Positions 12,253-22,036 of a DNA stretch of 64,000 nt are shown piece by piece. The position numbers and the translations under genes are program-made. Numbering within the stretch: position 1 is the first letter of the stretch; each line of letters opens with the position of its first letter. Source of the stretch: Sinorhizobium fredii NGR234 (GTDB lineage Bacteria > Pseudomonadota > Alphaproteobacteria > Rhizobiales > Rhizobiaceae); the NCBI RefSeq assembly GCF_000018545.1, contig NC_012587.1, forward strand, positions 1,240,001-1,304,000, read 5' to 3'. The notes beneath the pieces are model-generated. The model saw only the letters and a list, made by a program, of their open reading frames with translations. It was not told the DNA's origin and made no database searches.

Positions 12253-12445
12253 GCTCCCATATGTGAGCCTCACGTCCGAGGGTGGCGAATCACTTGCCGC
12301 GACTGGACACAACGGAAACCACGGTGAGGCATCCGATTGCAGCGACAATCGCCTCGCGCCCGGTTTTCAACGACGAAGACTTACTCTTGCCGGAACTGAC
12401 CGGGTTTCTCCCGCTGTTTCCGAGACTTGGTACGCGGAGAATTGC

Positions 12446-13786
12446 ATGGCTTCTGCAGCGGAACAGCTCGCCTCGAACCTGAATTTTTCGACTTTCGCGA
12501 AAGCGGAGGATCTGAAGAAAAGGCTCTGGTTCACCCTTGGTGCGCTTCTGGTTTACCGTCTTGGCACCTACATCCCGCTGCCCGGCCTCAACCCGGCCGC
12601 GTTCGCCCAGGCCTTCCAGGGCCAGGCCGGCGGCATCCTCGGCCTGTTCAACATGTTTTCGGGCGGTGCAGTGGAGCGCATGGCGATCTTCGCGCTCGGC
12701 ATCATGCCCTATATTTCCGCTTCGATTATCGTGCAGCTGATGACCTCGGTCGTCCCGGCGCTCGAGCAGTTGAAGAAGGAAGGCGAGCAGGGCCGCAAGG
12801 TCATCAACCAGTATACGCGCTACGGCACGGTGCTGCTCGGCGCGCTTCAGGCCTATGGCATCGCAGTGGGTCTCGAAAGCGGCAACGGCCTCGTCAACGA
12901 TCCGGGCTGGTTCTTCCGGATTTCGACGGTCATTTCGCTGCTCGGCGGCACGATGTTCCTGATGTGGCTCGGTGAGCAGATCACGTCGCGCGGCATCGGC
13001 AACGGTATTTCGCTGATCATCTTCGCCGGTATCGTCGCGCATCTCCCGACCGCGCTTGCTGGAACCCTGGAGCTCGGCCGTACCGGCGCCCTGTCGACGC
13101 CGCTCATCCTAGCGATCATCATCATGGTGGTCGCGGTCATCGCGCTGATCGTCTTCGTCGAGCGCGCCCAGCGCCGCCTGCTGATCCAGTATCCGAAGCG
13201 CCAGGTCGGCAACCGCATGTTCCAGGGCGATACGTCGCACCTGCCGCTGAAGCTCAATACCTCGGGCGTGATCCCGGCGATCTTCGCGTCGTCGCTGCTG
13301 TTGCTGCCCGCGACGCTTGCCGGTTTCGCCAATGCGGCGACGCTGCCCGGCTGGGCGACGACGATCGTCGGGGCGCTCGCGCATGGCCAGCCGCTCTACA
13401 TGCTCTTCTATGGGGCGATGATCGCCTTCTTCGCCTTCTTCTACACGGCAATCGTCTTCAACCCGAAGGATACGGCCGACAATCTGAAGAAGCACGGCGG
13501 CTTCATTCCGGGGATTCGCCCGGGCGAGCGCACCGCCGAATACATCGACTACGTGCTGACCCGCATCACCGTCATCGGTGCCATCTACCTGATTTTCGTC
13601 TGCATCCTGCCGGAAATTCTCATCTCTCAGACAGGCGTGCCGTTCTACCTTGGTGGTACGTCGCTTTTGATTGTTGTCAGCGTCACCCTTGATACGGTAG
13701 CACAGATCCAGGGTCACCTCATTGCCCAGCAATATGAGGGACTGATCAAGAAGTCGAAGCTGCGCGGAGGAAAGAGGGGACGATGA
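12446..13786 (+). CDS. secY: Preprotein translocase subunit SecY
   Basis: The start [14 protein letters not shown] gives 446 residues, normal for alphaproteobacterial SecY; an upstream frame from 12251 crosses the terminator region. About ten membrane segments are visible, forming the protein-conducting channel with SecE and SecG. The conserved cytoplasmic loop motif [15 protein letters not shown] and the [22 protein letters not shown] loop used by SecA and the ribosome are intact. The stop codon overlaps the adk start by 4 nt. Confidence 0.97.
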   Translation: MASAAEQLASNLNFSTFAKAEDLKKRLWFTLGALLVYRLGTYIPLPGLNPAAFAQAFQGQAGGILGLFNMFSGGAVERMAIFALGIMPYISASIIVQLMTSVVPALEQLKKEGEQGRKVINQYTRYGTVLLGALQAYGIAVGLESGNGLVNDPGWFFRISTVISLLGGTMFLMWLGEQITSRGIGNGISLIIFAGIVAHLPTALAGTLELGRTGALSTPLILAIIIMVVAVIALIVFVERAQRRLLIQYPKRQVGNRMFQGDTSHLPLKLNTSGVIPAIFASSLLLLPATLAGFANAATLPGWATTIVGALAHGQPLYMLFYGAMIAFFAFFYTAIVFNPKDTADNLKKHGGFIPGIRPGERTAEYIDYVLTRITVIGAIYLIFVCILPEILISQTGVPFYLGGTSLLIVVSVTLDTVAQIQGHLIAQQYEGLIKKSKLRGGKRGR

Positions 13787-14361
13787 GACTTATTTTTTTG
13801 GGACCGCCGGGCGCTGGCAAGGGCACGCAGGCCAAGCTTCTGACGGAGAGATACGGCATTCCGCAGCTTTCCACAGGGGACATGCTCCGGGCCGCCGTTG
13901 CCCAGGCGACCGAGGTCGGCAAGCGCGCCAAGGCGGTGATGGACGCCGGTCAGCTGGTCTCCGACGAAATCGTCAATGAAATCGTCTCCGACCGCATCGA
14001 CGCGCAGGACTGCGCGAAGGGCTTCATTCTCGACGGCTATCCGCGCACGGTTCCGCAGGCCATTGCGCTTGACCGGATGCTCGACAGCAAGGGCCTGAAG
14101 CTGGATGCGGTCGTCGAACTGAAGGTCGATGAGGCCGCTCTTGTCCGGCGCATGGAGAATCGCGTAGCGGAAACCGTCGCTGCCGGCGGTACGGTGCGCT
14201 CCGACGACAATCCCGAGGCCTTCAAGCGCCGCTTGACGGAATACCGGGAAAAGACTGCTCCGCTGTCGGAGCATTATGCCCAGACCGGTCAGTTGAAGAC
14301 CGTGGACGGGATGGCGGACGTGGAAGCGGTCACCGCCGAGATCGACAAGATTCTGGCATAG
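13783..14361 (+). CDS. adk: Adenylate kinase (short type)
   Basis: This 192-residue enzyme interconverts ATP plus AMP and two ADP. The P-loop [14 protein letters not shown] starts at residue 7, and DGYPRT in the AMP-binding region is present. The LID domain is short and lacks zinc cysteines, as in other alphaproteobacteria. The ATG overlaps the secY stop codon (ATGA), so translation is probably coupled. Confidence 0.97.
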   Translation: MRLIFLGPPGAGKGTQAKLLTERYGIPQLSTGDMLRAAVAQATEVGKRAKAVMDAGQLVSDEIVNEIVSDRIDAQDCAKGFILDGYPRTVPQAIALDRMLDSKGLKLDAVVELKVDEAALVRRMENRVAETVAAGGTVRSDDNPEAFKRRLTEYREKTAPLSEHYAQTGQLKTVDGMADVEAVTAEIDKILA

Positions 14362-14393
14362 GCTGTCGTCTTTGCCAAAATGGAAGCGCCGGG

Positions 14394-14437
14394 GAGTTGA
14401 CTTTTCCAGGTGATTCCTCCAAAGACAGCGTCAACTC
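14394..14437 (+). repeat. Short inverted repeat in the adk-rpsM gap
   Basis: GAGTTGAC (14394-14401) and GTCAACTC (14430-14437) are perfect inverted copies separated by 28 nt within the 232-nt gap between adk and rpsM. The function is unknown. It could be a regulator site or an RNA hairpin. Confidence 0.35.
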
Positions 14438-14593
14438 GCGACATGAGAAGCGATCGGCGCGGTCTTCGAAACAATGAAGTCCGGGTACGGTCGTTTTTGA
14501 CGTGTCTCGAACCTCAATCAACGGGCGGCTCTTCGAGGCCGCGTAACGAAGCACCTATTGCCGGATGGCAACTGGAACGCAAGGAGAATAGAC

Positions 14594-14962
14594 GTGGCAC
14601 GTATCGCTGGCGTCAACATCCCGACGGCAAAGCGCGTCGTCATCGCGCTGACCTACATTCACGGGATCGGCACGAAATTTGCTCATGAAATCGTCGAGAA
14701 GGTCGGCATTCCGACTGACCGTCGCGTGCACCAGCTGACGGACGCCGAAGTCCTTCAGATTCGTGAGACGATCGACCGCGACTACCAGGTCGAGGGCGAT
14801 CTGCGCCGCGAAACGTCGATGAACATCAAGCGCCTGATGGACCTCGGCTGCTACCGTGGCCTGCGTCATCGTCGCGGCCTGCCGGTGCGCGGTCAGCGTA
14901 CCCACACCAATGCCCGCACCCGCAAGGGTCCGGCAAAGGCGATCGCCGGCAAGAAGAAGTAA
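14594..14962 (+). CDS. rpsM: 30S ribosomal protein S13
   Basis: The start is GTG at 14594, with AAGGAG at 14581-14586, giving [14 protein letters not shown] (first residue Met in vivo) and 122 residues, the normal S13 length. A frame opening at 14558 lacks a good ribosome-binding site. S13 forms head-to-body and intersubunit bridges. The C-terminal motif [18 protein letters not shown] is present. Confidence 0.96.
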   Translation: MARIAGVNIPTAKRVVIALTYIHGIGTKFAHEIVEKVGIPTDRRVHQLTDAEVLQIRETIDRDYQVEGDLRRETSMNIKRLMDLGCYRGLRHRRGLPVRGQRTHTNARTRKGPAKAIAGKKK

Positions 14963-14982
14963 TTTCCCGAAAAGGGAAAACG

Positions 14983-15012
14983 GGAGGCTGGCGTCCGCGC
15001 CGGTCTCCTTTT
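14983..15012 (+). terminator. Terminator or attenuator between rpsM and rpsK
   Basis: GGAGGCTGGCG (14983-14993) pairs with CGCCGGTCTCC (14998-15008) in an 11-bp stem with two G-U pairs, closing a TCCG loop and followed immediately by TTTT. This is the best-formed terminator inside the cluster. It lies in a 228-nt spacer before rpsK. Confidence 0.7.
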
Positions 15013-15045
15013 GCAGTTTGGGAAGGGTGAATGCCCTCCCGTGCG

Positions 15046-15061
15046 GAACCGCATGCGGTTC
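15046..15061. promoter_or_regulatory. Perfect 16-bp palindrome upstream of rpsK
   Basis: GAACCGCATGCGGTTC is its own reverse complement. It lies about 35 nt beyond the rpsM terminator and 130 nt before rpsK. It could be a dimeric regulator site or the stem of an RNA hairpin. No known regulator is assigned. Confidence 0.35.
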
Positions 15062-15190
15062 GGCGAAACGAATGCGGAGCCGGCGTGCCGGTTTCGCGAA
15101 ATTTGAAGATGCAGGGTAGGGGACGACCAATCCTTTTCCCGGTGGAGCCGCTGGAATTACGGCGGTGCAGAGATCTAAGAAAGGGATCCT

Positions 15191-15580
15191 ATGGCCAAGG
15201 AAGCCACCCGCGTTCGCCGCCGCGAGCGCAAGAACATCACGTCTGGCGTCGCGCACGTCAATTCGTCGTTCAACAACACGATGATCACCATCACCGACGC
15301 GCAGGGCAATGCGATTGCCTGGTCGTCCGCCGGTGCGAAGGGCTTCAAGGGTTCGCGCAAGTCGACCCCGTTCGCCGCTCAGATCGCCGCCGAAGACTGC
15401 GCCAAGAAGGCTCAGGAACACGGCATGAAGTCGCTGGAAGTGGAAGTTTGCGGACCGGGTTCGGGCCGTGAATCCGCACTTCGCGCGCTGCAGGCTGCGG
15501 GCTTCATGATCACGTCGATCCGCGACGTGACGCCGATCCCGCACAACGGCTGCCGCCCGCGCAAGAAGCGCCGCGTCTGA
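15191..15580 (+). CDS. rpsK: 30S ribosomal protein S11
   Basis: This 129-residue S11 contains [18 protein letters not shown] and ends RPRKKRRV, both family signatures. S11 lies on the platform beside the mRNA exit. An AAAGGGAT Shine-Dalgarno precedes it. Confidence 0.97.
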
Positions 15581-15683
15581 TCATTTGTATTCAAGATTCC
15601 GGTGAGAGCGCGGGTGCGTTCTCCCGGACTTCGGGGCTCGGTTGCCACGATTGGATGGTGGCAACGAACGGAAGGCAGAAAAC

Positions 15684-16694
15684 ATGATCCAGAAAAATTG
15701 GCAGGAATTGATCAAGCCGAACAAGGTGGATTTCACCTCCTCCGGCCGCACCAAGGCAACGCTGGTGGCGGAACCGCTTGAGCGCGGCTTTGGTCTGACC
15801 CTCGGCAACGCGCTTCGTCGCGTGCTGCTGTCGTCGCTGCGCGGTGCTGCCGTAACCGCGGTGCAGATCGACGGCGTATTGCACGAGTTCTCCTCGATCC
15901 CGGGTGTGCGGGAAGATGTGACGGACATCGTGCTCAACATCAAGGAAATCGCCATCAAGATGGATGGCGACGATTCCAAGCGCATGGTCGTGCGCAAGCA
16001 GGGCCCGGGCGTCGTGACGGCCGGTGACATCCAGACGGTTGGCGATATCGAGATCCTCAACCCGAACCACGTGATCTGCACGCTCGACGAGGGCGCCGAG
16101 ATTCGCATGGAGTTCACCGTCAACAACGGCAAGGGCTATGTGCCGGCCGAGCGCAACCGTTCGGAAGATGCGCCGATCGGCCTCATCCCGGTCGACAGCC
16201 TCTATTCGCCGGTCAAGAAGGTGTCCTACAAGGTCGAAAACACCCGCGAAGGTCAGGTTCTCGACTACGACAAGCTGACGATGTCGATCGAAACCGACGG
16301 CTCCGTCACGGGTGAAGACGCGATCGCGTTTGCCGCCCGCATCCTTCAGGACCAGCTGTCGGTATTCGTCAATTTCGACGAGCCGCAGAAGGAAGCCGAG
16401 GAAGAGGCAGTCACCGAGCTCGCCTTCAACCCGGCGCTTCTCAAGAAGGTCGACGAGCTGGAACTCTCCGTCCGTTCGGCCAACTGCCTGAAGAACGACA
16501 ACATCGTCTATATCGGCGACCTCATTCAGAAGACCGAAGCGGAAATGCTCCGGACGCCGAATTTTGGTCGCAAGTCGCTCAACGAGATCAAGGAAGTTCT
16601 CGCTTCCATGGGCCTGCACCTCGGCATGGAAGTGCCGTCCTGGCCGCCGGAGAACATCGAAGATCTCGCCAAGCGTTACGAAGACCAATACTAA
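15684..16694 (+). CDS. rpoA: RNA polymerase alpha subunit
   Basis: The start [17 protein letters not shown] gives 336 residues, the rhizobial length. The N-terminal domain (about residues 1-235) drives dimerisation and beta assembly. The C-terminal domain (about 255-325) binds UP elements and activators and has the [17 protein letters not shown] helix. Here rpoA directly follows rpsK; rpsD, which lies between them in enterobacteria, is absent. Confidence 0.98.
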   Translation: MIQKNWQELIKPNKVDFTSSGRTKATLVAEPLERGFGLTLGNALRRVLLSSLRGAAVTAVQIDGVLHEFSSIPGVREDVTDIVLNIKEIAIKMDGDDSKRMVVRKQGPGVVTAGDIQTVGDIEILNPNHVICTLDEGAEIRMEFTVNNGKGYVPAERNRSEDAPIGLIPVDSLYSPVKKVSYKVENTREGQVLDYDKLTMSIETDGSVTGEDAIAFAARILQDQLSVFVNFDEPQKEAEEEAVTELAFNPALLKKVDELELSVRSANCLKNDNIVYIGDLIQKTEAEMLRTPNFGRKSLNEIKEVLASMGLHLGMEVPSWPPENIEDLAKRYEDQY

Positions 16695-16739
16695 CCCATT
16701 AGACTGCGGGCGGATGCCTGCAAGTAAAGGAGAATAGCC

Positions 16740-17165
16740 ATGCGCCACGGTAAAGCCGGCCGCAAGCTGAATAGAACCGCCAGCCACCGCAAGGCGATGT
16801 TTGCCAACATGGCAGCGTCGCTGATCGAGCACGAGCAGATCGTCACGACCCTGCCGAAGGCCAAGGAAATCCGTCCGATCGTCGAGAAGCTCGTCACGCT
16901 CGGCAAGCGTGGCGACCTGCATGCCCGCCGCCAGGCGATCTCGCAGATCCGCGACGTTGCCGTCGTCTCGAAGCTGTTCGACGCGATCGCATCGCGCTAC
17001 GCCACCCGCAACGGCGGCTACCTGCGCATCATGAAGGCGGGCTTCCGCCAGGGCGACAACGCCCCGCTCGCCGTCATCGAATTCGTTGACCGCGACGTCG
17101 ATGCCAAGGGTGCAAAGGATCGCGCTCGCGTTGCCGCTGAAGCGGAAGCAGCCGAAGCCGCCTGA
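16740..17165 (+). CDS. rplQ: 50S ribosomal protein L17
   Basis: This 141-residue L17 starts [20 protein letters not shown]. The last 20 residues are alanine- and glutamate-rich, as in other rhizobia. It ends the ribosomal cluster; a strong terminator follows 25 nt later. Confidence 0.97.
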   Translation: MRHGKAGRKLNRTASHRKAMFANMAASLIEHEQIVTTLPKAKEIRPIVEKLVTLGKRGDLHARRQAISQIRDVAVVSKLFDAIASRYATRNGGYLRIMKAGFRQGDNAPLAVIEFVDRDVDAKGAKDRARVAAEAEAAEAA

Positions 17166-17190
17166 TCAGGGCAGCCTCGCAACTGGGTTG

Positions 17191-17224
17191 AAGCGGCCGG
17201 GTGAGTTTCACCCGGCCGCTTTTT
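17191..17224 (+). terminator. Terminator ending the ribosomal cluster
   Basis: A 13-bp perfect stem (17191-17203 against 17209-17221) with loop AGTTT runs into TTTTT at 17220-17224. The 3' end of the convergent msrQ gene lies within the hairpin. Confidence 0.9.
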
Positions 17225-17870
17225 GCGTTGCAGGATGGGATCGCGCCAAAGCTGTCCTTTGCCGCTTCCAGCGCAGGAAGGGCGTCCGCACCGCGCGCCA
17301 TGCGAGCAGCAGTGCGACGAGGACGATGTAGAGCATCTGCTCGGGCCCCACGACCTTGACGGCCATCGCGAAGTGCAAAGCCCCGGCGGCGGCGATCACA
17401 TAGGCGAGGCGGTGCAGCTTGTTCCACCGCTGGCCAAGCTTGCGGATCGACCAATTGTTCGAGGTAAGCGCCAGCGGAATCAGCATGACGAGGGCTGCCA
17501 TGCCGATCGTGATGAAAGGCCGGCGGGCGATGTCGGCGAGAATTGCCTGGACGCGCAGCATCTGGTCGAGCAGCATGTAGGAAAAGAAGTGCATCAGCAC
17601 GTAATAGAAGGCGAGCAGGCCGAGGGCGCGACGGTATCGCAGCCAGTTCAGGCCAAAGAGATCGCGAAGCGGCGTTATCGTCAGCGTCGCCACCAGGAAG
17701 CGCAGCGCCCAGAGGCCAAGCAGGTGCTCGAATTCCTTGACCGCATTGCCCGGCAATCGGCCGGTTGCGCCGAGATAGAACGCCCATGCCGCAGGGATGA
17801 AGCCGAGGGCGTAGAGCGCCCACACCGAGGGACCGTGATAGCGTTTCGGTAAAGCGGGTACGAGGGCCAT
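17208..17870 (-). CDS. msrQ: Heme-binding membrane subunit MsrQ
   Basis: This 220-residue integral membrane protein of the YedZ/ferric reductase-like family has about six hydrophobic segments. Conserved histidines that would bind heme lie in FEHLLGLWALRFL, VLMHFFSYM and LHFAMAV. MsrQ passes quinone- or flavin-derived electrons to periplasmic MsrP. It starts 2 nt after msrP, so the two form an operon. Its 3' end lies in the rplQ terminator hairpin. Confidence 0.92.
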   Translation of the reverse strand: MALVPALPKRYHGPSVWALYALGFIPAAWAFYLGATGRLPGNAVKEFEHLLGLWALRFLVATLTITPLRDLFGLNWLRYRRALGLLAFYYVLMHFFSYMLLDQMLRVQAILADIARRPFITIGMAALVMLIPLALTSNNWSIRKLGQRWNKLHRLAYVIAAAGALHFAMAVKVVGPEQMLYIVLVALLLAWRAVRTPFLRWKRQRTALARSHPATQKAAG

Positions 17871-17872
17871 GG

Positions 17873-18811
17873 TCAGAAGTTTACCCTGAGGTCCATGCCG
17901 GCATATAGCCCCGCGACCTCGTCGGCGTAGCCGTTGAAGGGAAGCGTGTCGCGGCGGTTGGAGCCGAAGAAGCCGCCTTCGCCGATGCGGTTTTCGGTTG
18001 CCTGGCTCCAGCGCGGGTGATCGACCGCCGGGTTCACATTGGCATAGAAGCCGTATTCATCCGGTGCGGCGAGGTTCCAGGTGCAGGGCGGGGCGGTTTC
18101 GGTGAGCGAGATGCGCACGATCGATTTGATTCCCTTGAAGCCGTATTTCCAGGGGACGACCAACCGTAGCGGTGCGCCGTTCTGGTTCGGCAAGGTCTTG
18201 CCGTAGAGGCCGACGGCGAGGATCGTCAGGGGATGGCGCGCTTCGTCGAGCCGCAAGCCTTCCTGATACGGCCAGGGCAGCGGCTGGAAGTAGCCGGCTT
18301 GGCCAGGCATTTCCTCAGGGCGGACGACGGTTTCGAAGGCGACATATTTGGCGCTGCCGAGCGGCTCGACCTTGTCGAGAAGGCTCGCCAGCGGAAAGCC
18401 GACCCAGGGGATCACCATCGACCAGGCTTCGACGCAGCGCATCCGGTAGATCCGCTCTTCGAGCGGTAAGGCGAGCAGTTCGTCGAGGCCGAACTGCCGC
18501 GGCTTGCCGACGAGGCCGTCCACCTTCACGGTCCAGGGCGTCGGCTTGAAGCTTGCCGAATTGGTGGCCGGATCGGCCTTTCCGGTGCCGAACTCGTAGA
18601 AATTATTGTAGCTCGTGACGTCCTTTTCGGGCGTCAGGGTCTCGTCGACCTTGTACGGGCTGGCGGAAGTTTTGAGCGCGGCCGCATGAGCCATACCGGT
18701 CCCACCGAGAACGAGGCCGCCCGCGGCGGCGAGAAAACTGCGGCGATCGAGGAAGAAACGCTCCGGGGTGATTTCGGATGCGGCGATCCGCGGTGGGCGG
18801 TAGACGGGCAT
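17873..18811 (-). CDS. msrP: Periplasmic methionine sulfoxide reductase, molybdopterin subunit
   Basis: This 312-residue protein has a twin-arginine signal ([11 protein letters not shown], arginines at 23-24) followed by a hydrophobic stretch and AHA cleavage region. The sulfite-oxidase-type fold has the expected molybdenum ligand, Cys126 in MRCVEAW. MsrP reduces methionine sulfoxide in periplasmic proteins damaged by reactive chlorine or oxygen. msrQ follows at once. The 245 bp upstream, as far as the repeat at 19057, hold no recognised gene and presumably carry the promoter. Confidence 0.94.
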   Translation of the reverse strand: MPVYRPPRIAASEITPERFFLDRRSFLAAAGGLVLGGTGMAHAAALKTSASPYKVDETLTPEKDVTSYNNFYEFGTGKADPATNSASFKPTPWTVKVDGLVGKPRQFGLDELLALPLEERIYRMRCVEAWSMVIPWVGFPLASLLDKVEPLGSAKYVAFETVVRPEEMPGQAGYFQPLPWPYQEGLRLDEARHPLTILAVGLYGKTLPNQNGAPLRLVVPWKYGFKGIKSIVRISLTETAPPCTWNLAAPDEYGFYANVNPAVDHPRWSQATENRIGEGGFFGSNRRDTLPFNGYADEVAGLYAGMDLRVNF

Positions 18812-19056
18812 GGTGCTTCCTCAAGAAAGGTTGAAAGCGGATTGAGCCAAGATGACCAGAGATTCGATCACTGCGAAAGATGGAGGAGACCACGTTTTCG
18901 TGCGCGGCGCGTGAGCGGGGCCGTATTGGCGTACAGCCGCCGCTGATCCTCGACGAATGCCGCAAAAGCCTGAAAAGGCGCAGGAATCTCCGGCGCATTT
19001 GATCTCCGAGCGACAGCCTTGCGTTTGCCTTTTTTCTTGCGAAATCCTATCTGAAC

Positions 19057-19160
19057 CTACAGCGCCGCGCGTCTTATCAGACGCGCAAAGGTCGCTGTAG
19101 TACTTTGAATTGCTGCATGTTTTTATCCTTAAATCGGCTAGGATTTAAGGAAACATGCAG
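19057..19160. repeat. RIME1-like palindromic repeat, copy A
   Basis: Two adjacent large palindromes form the unit. The first pairs CTACAGCG/CGCTGTAG and, inside it, GCGCGTCT/AGACGCGC. The second pairs TGCATGTTT/AAACATGCA and CCTTAAATC/GATTTAAGG. The size (about 104 bp) and two-palindrome layout match the published description of the rhizobial intergenic mosaic element RIME1. Related copies lie at 51716-51819 and 54525-54632, and the first palindrome alone at 36911-36950. This copy lies just upstream of the protease gene. Confidence 0.75.
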
Positions 19161-19186
19161 GCCGGCAACGAAAGGGAGAATGCTTC

Positions 19187-20575
19187 ATGAATTTTGGCCG
19201 CCGAGCCTTGCCGGCTCTTGTTCTTGCGATTGCCATGTCCGCCCCGGCCACAGCGCAAGAGAACAAGACCGTCCCGCAATCCCACACGGAAATGCAGCTG
19301 TCTTTCGCGCCGCTGGTCAAGCAGACGGCGAATGCCGTGGTGAATGTCTATGCCGAGCGGGTCGTCGAGCGGCGATCGGTCGATCCCTTCTTCGAGGAGT
19401 TCTTTGGCCAGCGCATGCCGAACCGCACGGAGAAGCAGTCGTCGCTCGGATCCGGGGTGATCGTTCGCAGTGACGGCATCGTGGTGACCAACAATCACGT
19501 CATCGAGGGGGCAGACGACATCAAGGTGGCACTTGCCGACGGGCGGGAGTATCCCTGCAAGATCATCCTCAAGGACGATCGCCTCGACCTCGCGGTCATG
19601 AAGATCGAGGCGGATGGGCCGTTCGGCATCATCCCGATCGGCGACTCGGATGCCGTCGAAGTCGGCGATCTCGTCCTGGCGATGGGCAACCCGTTCGGGG
19701 TCGGGCAGACGGTGACCAGCGGCATCGTTTCGGCGCTCGCCCGCAACCAGGTTTCTTCCGGCGATTTCGGCTTCTTCATCCAGACCGACGCGGCGATCAA
19801 CCCCGGCAATTCCGGCGGCGGCTTGATCAACGTGAAGGGTGAACTGATCGGCATCAACACCGCGATCTTCTCGCGGGGCGGTGGCTCGAACGGCGTCGGC
19901 TTCGCAATCCCGGCAAACCTTGTGAAGGTCTTCGTGGCCTCAGCGGAGGGCGGTGGCGGCTCCTTCATCCGTCCCTTCGTCGGCGCGACCTTCGAGCCGG
20001 TCACGTCAGATGTCGCCGAAGCGCTGGGCCTCGATCGGGCCCGCGGCGCCCTCGTGTCGGCCGTTCAGCCGGATGGACCGGCGGCGAATGCCGGCATGAA
20101 GCCGGGGCAGGTGGTGACGGCCGTCAACGGCATTTCGGTGGAGCACCCGGATGCTCTCGGCTACCGGCTGACGACCGTCGGGATCGGCCATGAAGCACGG
20201 GTCACGGTTACCGAACATGGTGAGGCGCACGACATCACCCTGAAGCTCGAGCAGGCACCGGAAACCGCGCCGCGCGACGAACGGCTGATCGAGGGGAGGA
20301 ACCCCTTTGCCGGCGCCGTCGTCGCCAATCTTTCGCCGCGGCTTGCCGATGAACTGCGCATGCCGACGTCGCTCACGGGAGTCGTCGTCACCGAGGTCAA
20401 TCGCGGCTCGCCCGCAGCGCGCATTGGCCTTGAGCCGAAAGATATCGTACGCTCCGTCAATGGAACGCCGATCGACAATTCGAAGACGCTGGAAAGCATC
20501 GTTGCCGAAGACGCCTCGTTCTGGCGGGTCGAGATCGAGCGCGACGGCCAGCTAATCCGACAATTCTTCCGATGA
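19187..20575 (+). CDS. Periplasmic Do-type serine protease with two PDZ domains
   Basis: This 462-residue DegP/HtrA-family protein has an N-terminal signal peptide (cleavage after ATAQ at about residue 24). The catalytic triad is visible: His104 in TNNHVIEG, Asp134 in DDRLDLAV and Ser209 in NPGNSGGG. PDZ1 spans about 255-345 and PDZ2 about 370-455. It would degrade or refold damaged envelope proteins. The stop overlaps the rarA start by 4 nt. Rhizobia have several DegP paralogues, so I give no symbol. Its start lies 27 nt after a RIME1-like repeat. Confidence 0.93.
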   Translation: MNFGRRALPALVLAIAMSAPATAQENKTVPQSHTEMQLSFAPLVKQTANAVVNVYAERVVERRSVDPFFEEFFGQRMPNRTEKQSSLGSGVIVRSDGIVVTNNHVIEGADDIKVALADGREYPCKIILKDDRLDLAVMKIEADGPFGIIPIGDSDAVEVGDLVLAMGNPFGVGQTVTSGIVSALARNQVSSGDFGFFIQTDAAINPGNSGGGLINVKGELIGINTAIFSRGGGSNGVGFAIPANLVKVFVASAEGGGGSFIRPFVGATFEPVTSDVAEALGLDRARGALVSAVQPDGPAANAGMKPGQVVTAVNGISVEHPDALGYRLTTVGIGHEARVTVTEHGEAHDITLKLEQAPETAPRDERLIEGRNPFAGAVVANLSPRLADELRMPTSLTGVVVTEVNRGSPAARIGLEPKDIVRSVNGTPIDNSKTLESIVAEDASFWRVEIERDGQLIRQFFR

Positions 20576-21882
20576 GCGATCTCTTCTCCCCCGTTGAACC
20601 GCCTGAGATGGCCTCGGCAAGGCCGCTTGCCGACCGGCTGCGGCCGCGCACGCTCGCCGAGGTGACCGGGCAGGAACATTTGACCGGCGCGGACGGCGCC
20701 CTGACGCGGATGATCGCCTCGGGCTCGCTCGGCTCGATGATCTTTTGGGGGCCGCCGGGCACCGGCAAGACCACCGTCGCCCGCCTGCTTTCCGGGGAGG
20801 CGGGCCTGGCCTTCGAGCAGATCTCGGCGATCTTCTCCGGCGTCGCCGACCTCAAGAAGGTTTTCGAATCCGCCCGTGCCCGGCGCATGTCGGGACGTCA
20901 GACATTGCTCTTCGTCGATGAGATTCATCGCTTCAACCGCGCCCAGCAGGACAGTTTCCTGCCCGTCATGGAAAACGGGACCGTGATCCTCGTCGGTGCC
21001 ACCACCGAGAATCCTTCTTTCGAGCTCAACGCCGCGCTGCTCTCGCGGGCGCGGGTGCTGACCTTCAAGGCGCATGACGAGGCGAGCCTCGAAGAACTCC
21101 TGACGCGTGCCGAGCAGGCCGAGGGCAAGCCGCTGCCGCTCGACGCGGACGCCCGCGGCAGCCTGATCCGCATGGCCGATGGCGATGGCCGGGCGGTGCT
21201 GACGCTAGCCGAAGAGGTCTGGCGGGCGGCGCGCCAGGACGAGATTTTCGACACCGAGGCGCTGCGGGACATCGTCCAGCGCCGTGCGCCGGTTTACGAC
21301 AAGGGCCAGGACGGTCACTACAATCTGATCTCGGCGCTGCACAAGTCGGTTCGCGGATCCGACCCGGACGCGGCGCTCTACTATCTCTGCCGGATGTTCG
21401 ATGCAGGCGAGGATCCATTGTATATCGGCAGGCGGCTGGTGCGGATGGCGATCGAGGATATCGGCCTTGCCGATCCGCAGGCGCTGGTGATCTGCAACGC
21501 CGCCAAGGATGCCTATGACTATCTCGGTTCGCCGGAAGGCGAACTGGCGCTGGCGCAGGCCTGCGTCTATGTCGCCACGGCGCCGAAATCGAACGCGCTC
21601 TATACGGCCTACAAGGGGGCTATGCGCGCCGCCAAGGAAAACGGCTCGCTGCTGCCGCCGAAGCATATCCTCAATGCGCCGACCAAGCTCATGAAGGGGG
21701 AGGGCTACGGCGAGGGCTACCGCTACGATCATGACGAACCGGATGCTTTTTCCGGCCAGGATTACTTCCCCGAGAAGATGGGTCGGAAGACCTTCTACGA
21801 TCCTCCGGAGCGCGGCTTCGAGCGGGACATCCGCAAGCGGCTCGAGTGGTGGGCGAAACTGCGCCGCGAGCGGAATTCCTGA
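20572..21882 (+). CDS. rarA: Replication-associated recombination protein A (AAA ATPase)
   Basis: This 436-residue clamp-loader-like ATPase has Walker A GPPGTGKTT (residues 60-68) and Walker B LLFVDEIHRF (about 112-121). The C-terminal part has the MgsA/WRNIP1 tetramerisation region (GYRYDHDEPDAFSGQDYFPE). RarA acts at stalled replication forks with SSB. Its ATG overlaps the protease stop codon, an arrangement seen in other rhizobia. Confidence 0.94.
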   Translation: MSDLFSPVEPPEMASARPLADRLRPRTLAEVTGQEHLTGADGALTRMIASGSLGSMIFWGPPGTGKTTVARLLSGEAGLAFEQISAIFSGVADLKKVFESARARRMSGRQTLLFVDEIHRFNRAQQDSFLPVMENGTVILVGATTENPSFELNAALLSRARVLTFKAHDEASLEELLTRAEQAEGKPLPLDADARGSLIRMADGDGRAVLTLAEEVWRAARQDEIFDTEALRDIVQRRAPVYDKGQDGHYNLISALHKSVRGSDPDAALYYLCRMFDAGEDPLYIGRRLVRMAIEDIGLADPQALVICNAAKDAYDYLGSPEGELALAQACVYVATAPKSNALYTAYKGAMRAAKENGSLLPPKHILNAPTKLMKGEGYGEGYRYDHDEPDAFSGQDYFPEKMGRKTFYDPPERGFERDIRKRLEWWAKLRRERNS

Positions 21883-21963
21883 CGAGCGGTGCCGGCGATG
21901 CAAGGCTGGTTTGCCGGCGGGGCGTCTTGCTGCCTGCGCCGCCTTGTGGCAGTGAAAGCATGA

Positions 21964-22016
21964 TGCAGACGGCTGCACGGATCTACAGATCCGAACACCC
22001 GCGGGGACGGCCTCGC
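21964..22016 (+). promoter_or_regulatory. Guanidine-II (mini-ykkC) riboswitch
   Basis: Two hairpins each present an ACGG tetraloop. P1 is TGCAG-ACGG-CTGCA (21964-21977) and P2 is GCGGGG-ACGG-CCTCGC (22001-22016, one G-U pair), joined by a 23-nt linker. P2 ends 8 nt before the AAGGAG Shine-Dalgarno (22025-22030) of sugE. Paired ACGR-loop hairpins beside a ribosome-binding site are the defining feature of the guanidine-II class, and sugE/gdx is a classic target. Guanidine binding would free the ribosome-binding site. Confidence 0.88.
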
Positions 22017-22036
22017 TCCAGTTGAAGGAGCCTGAC

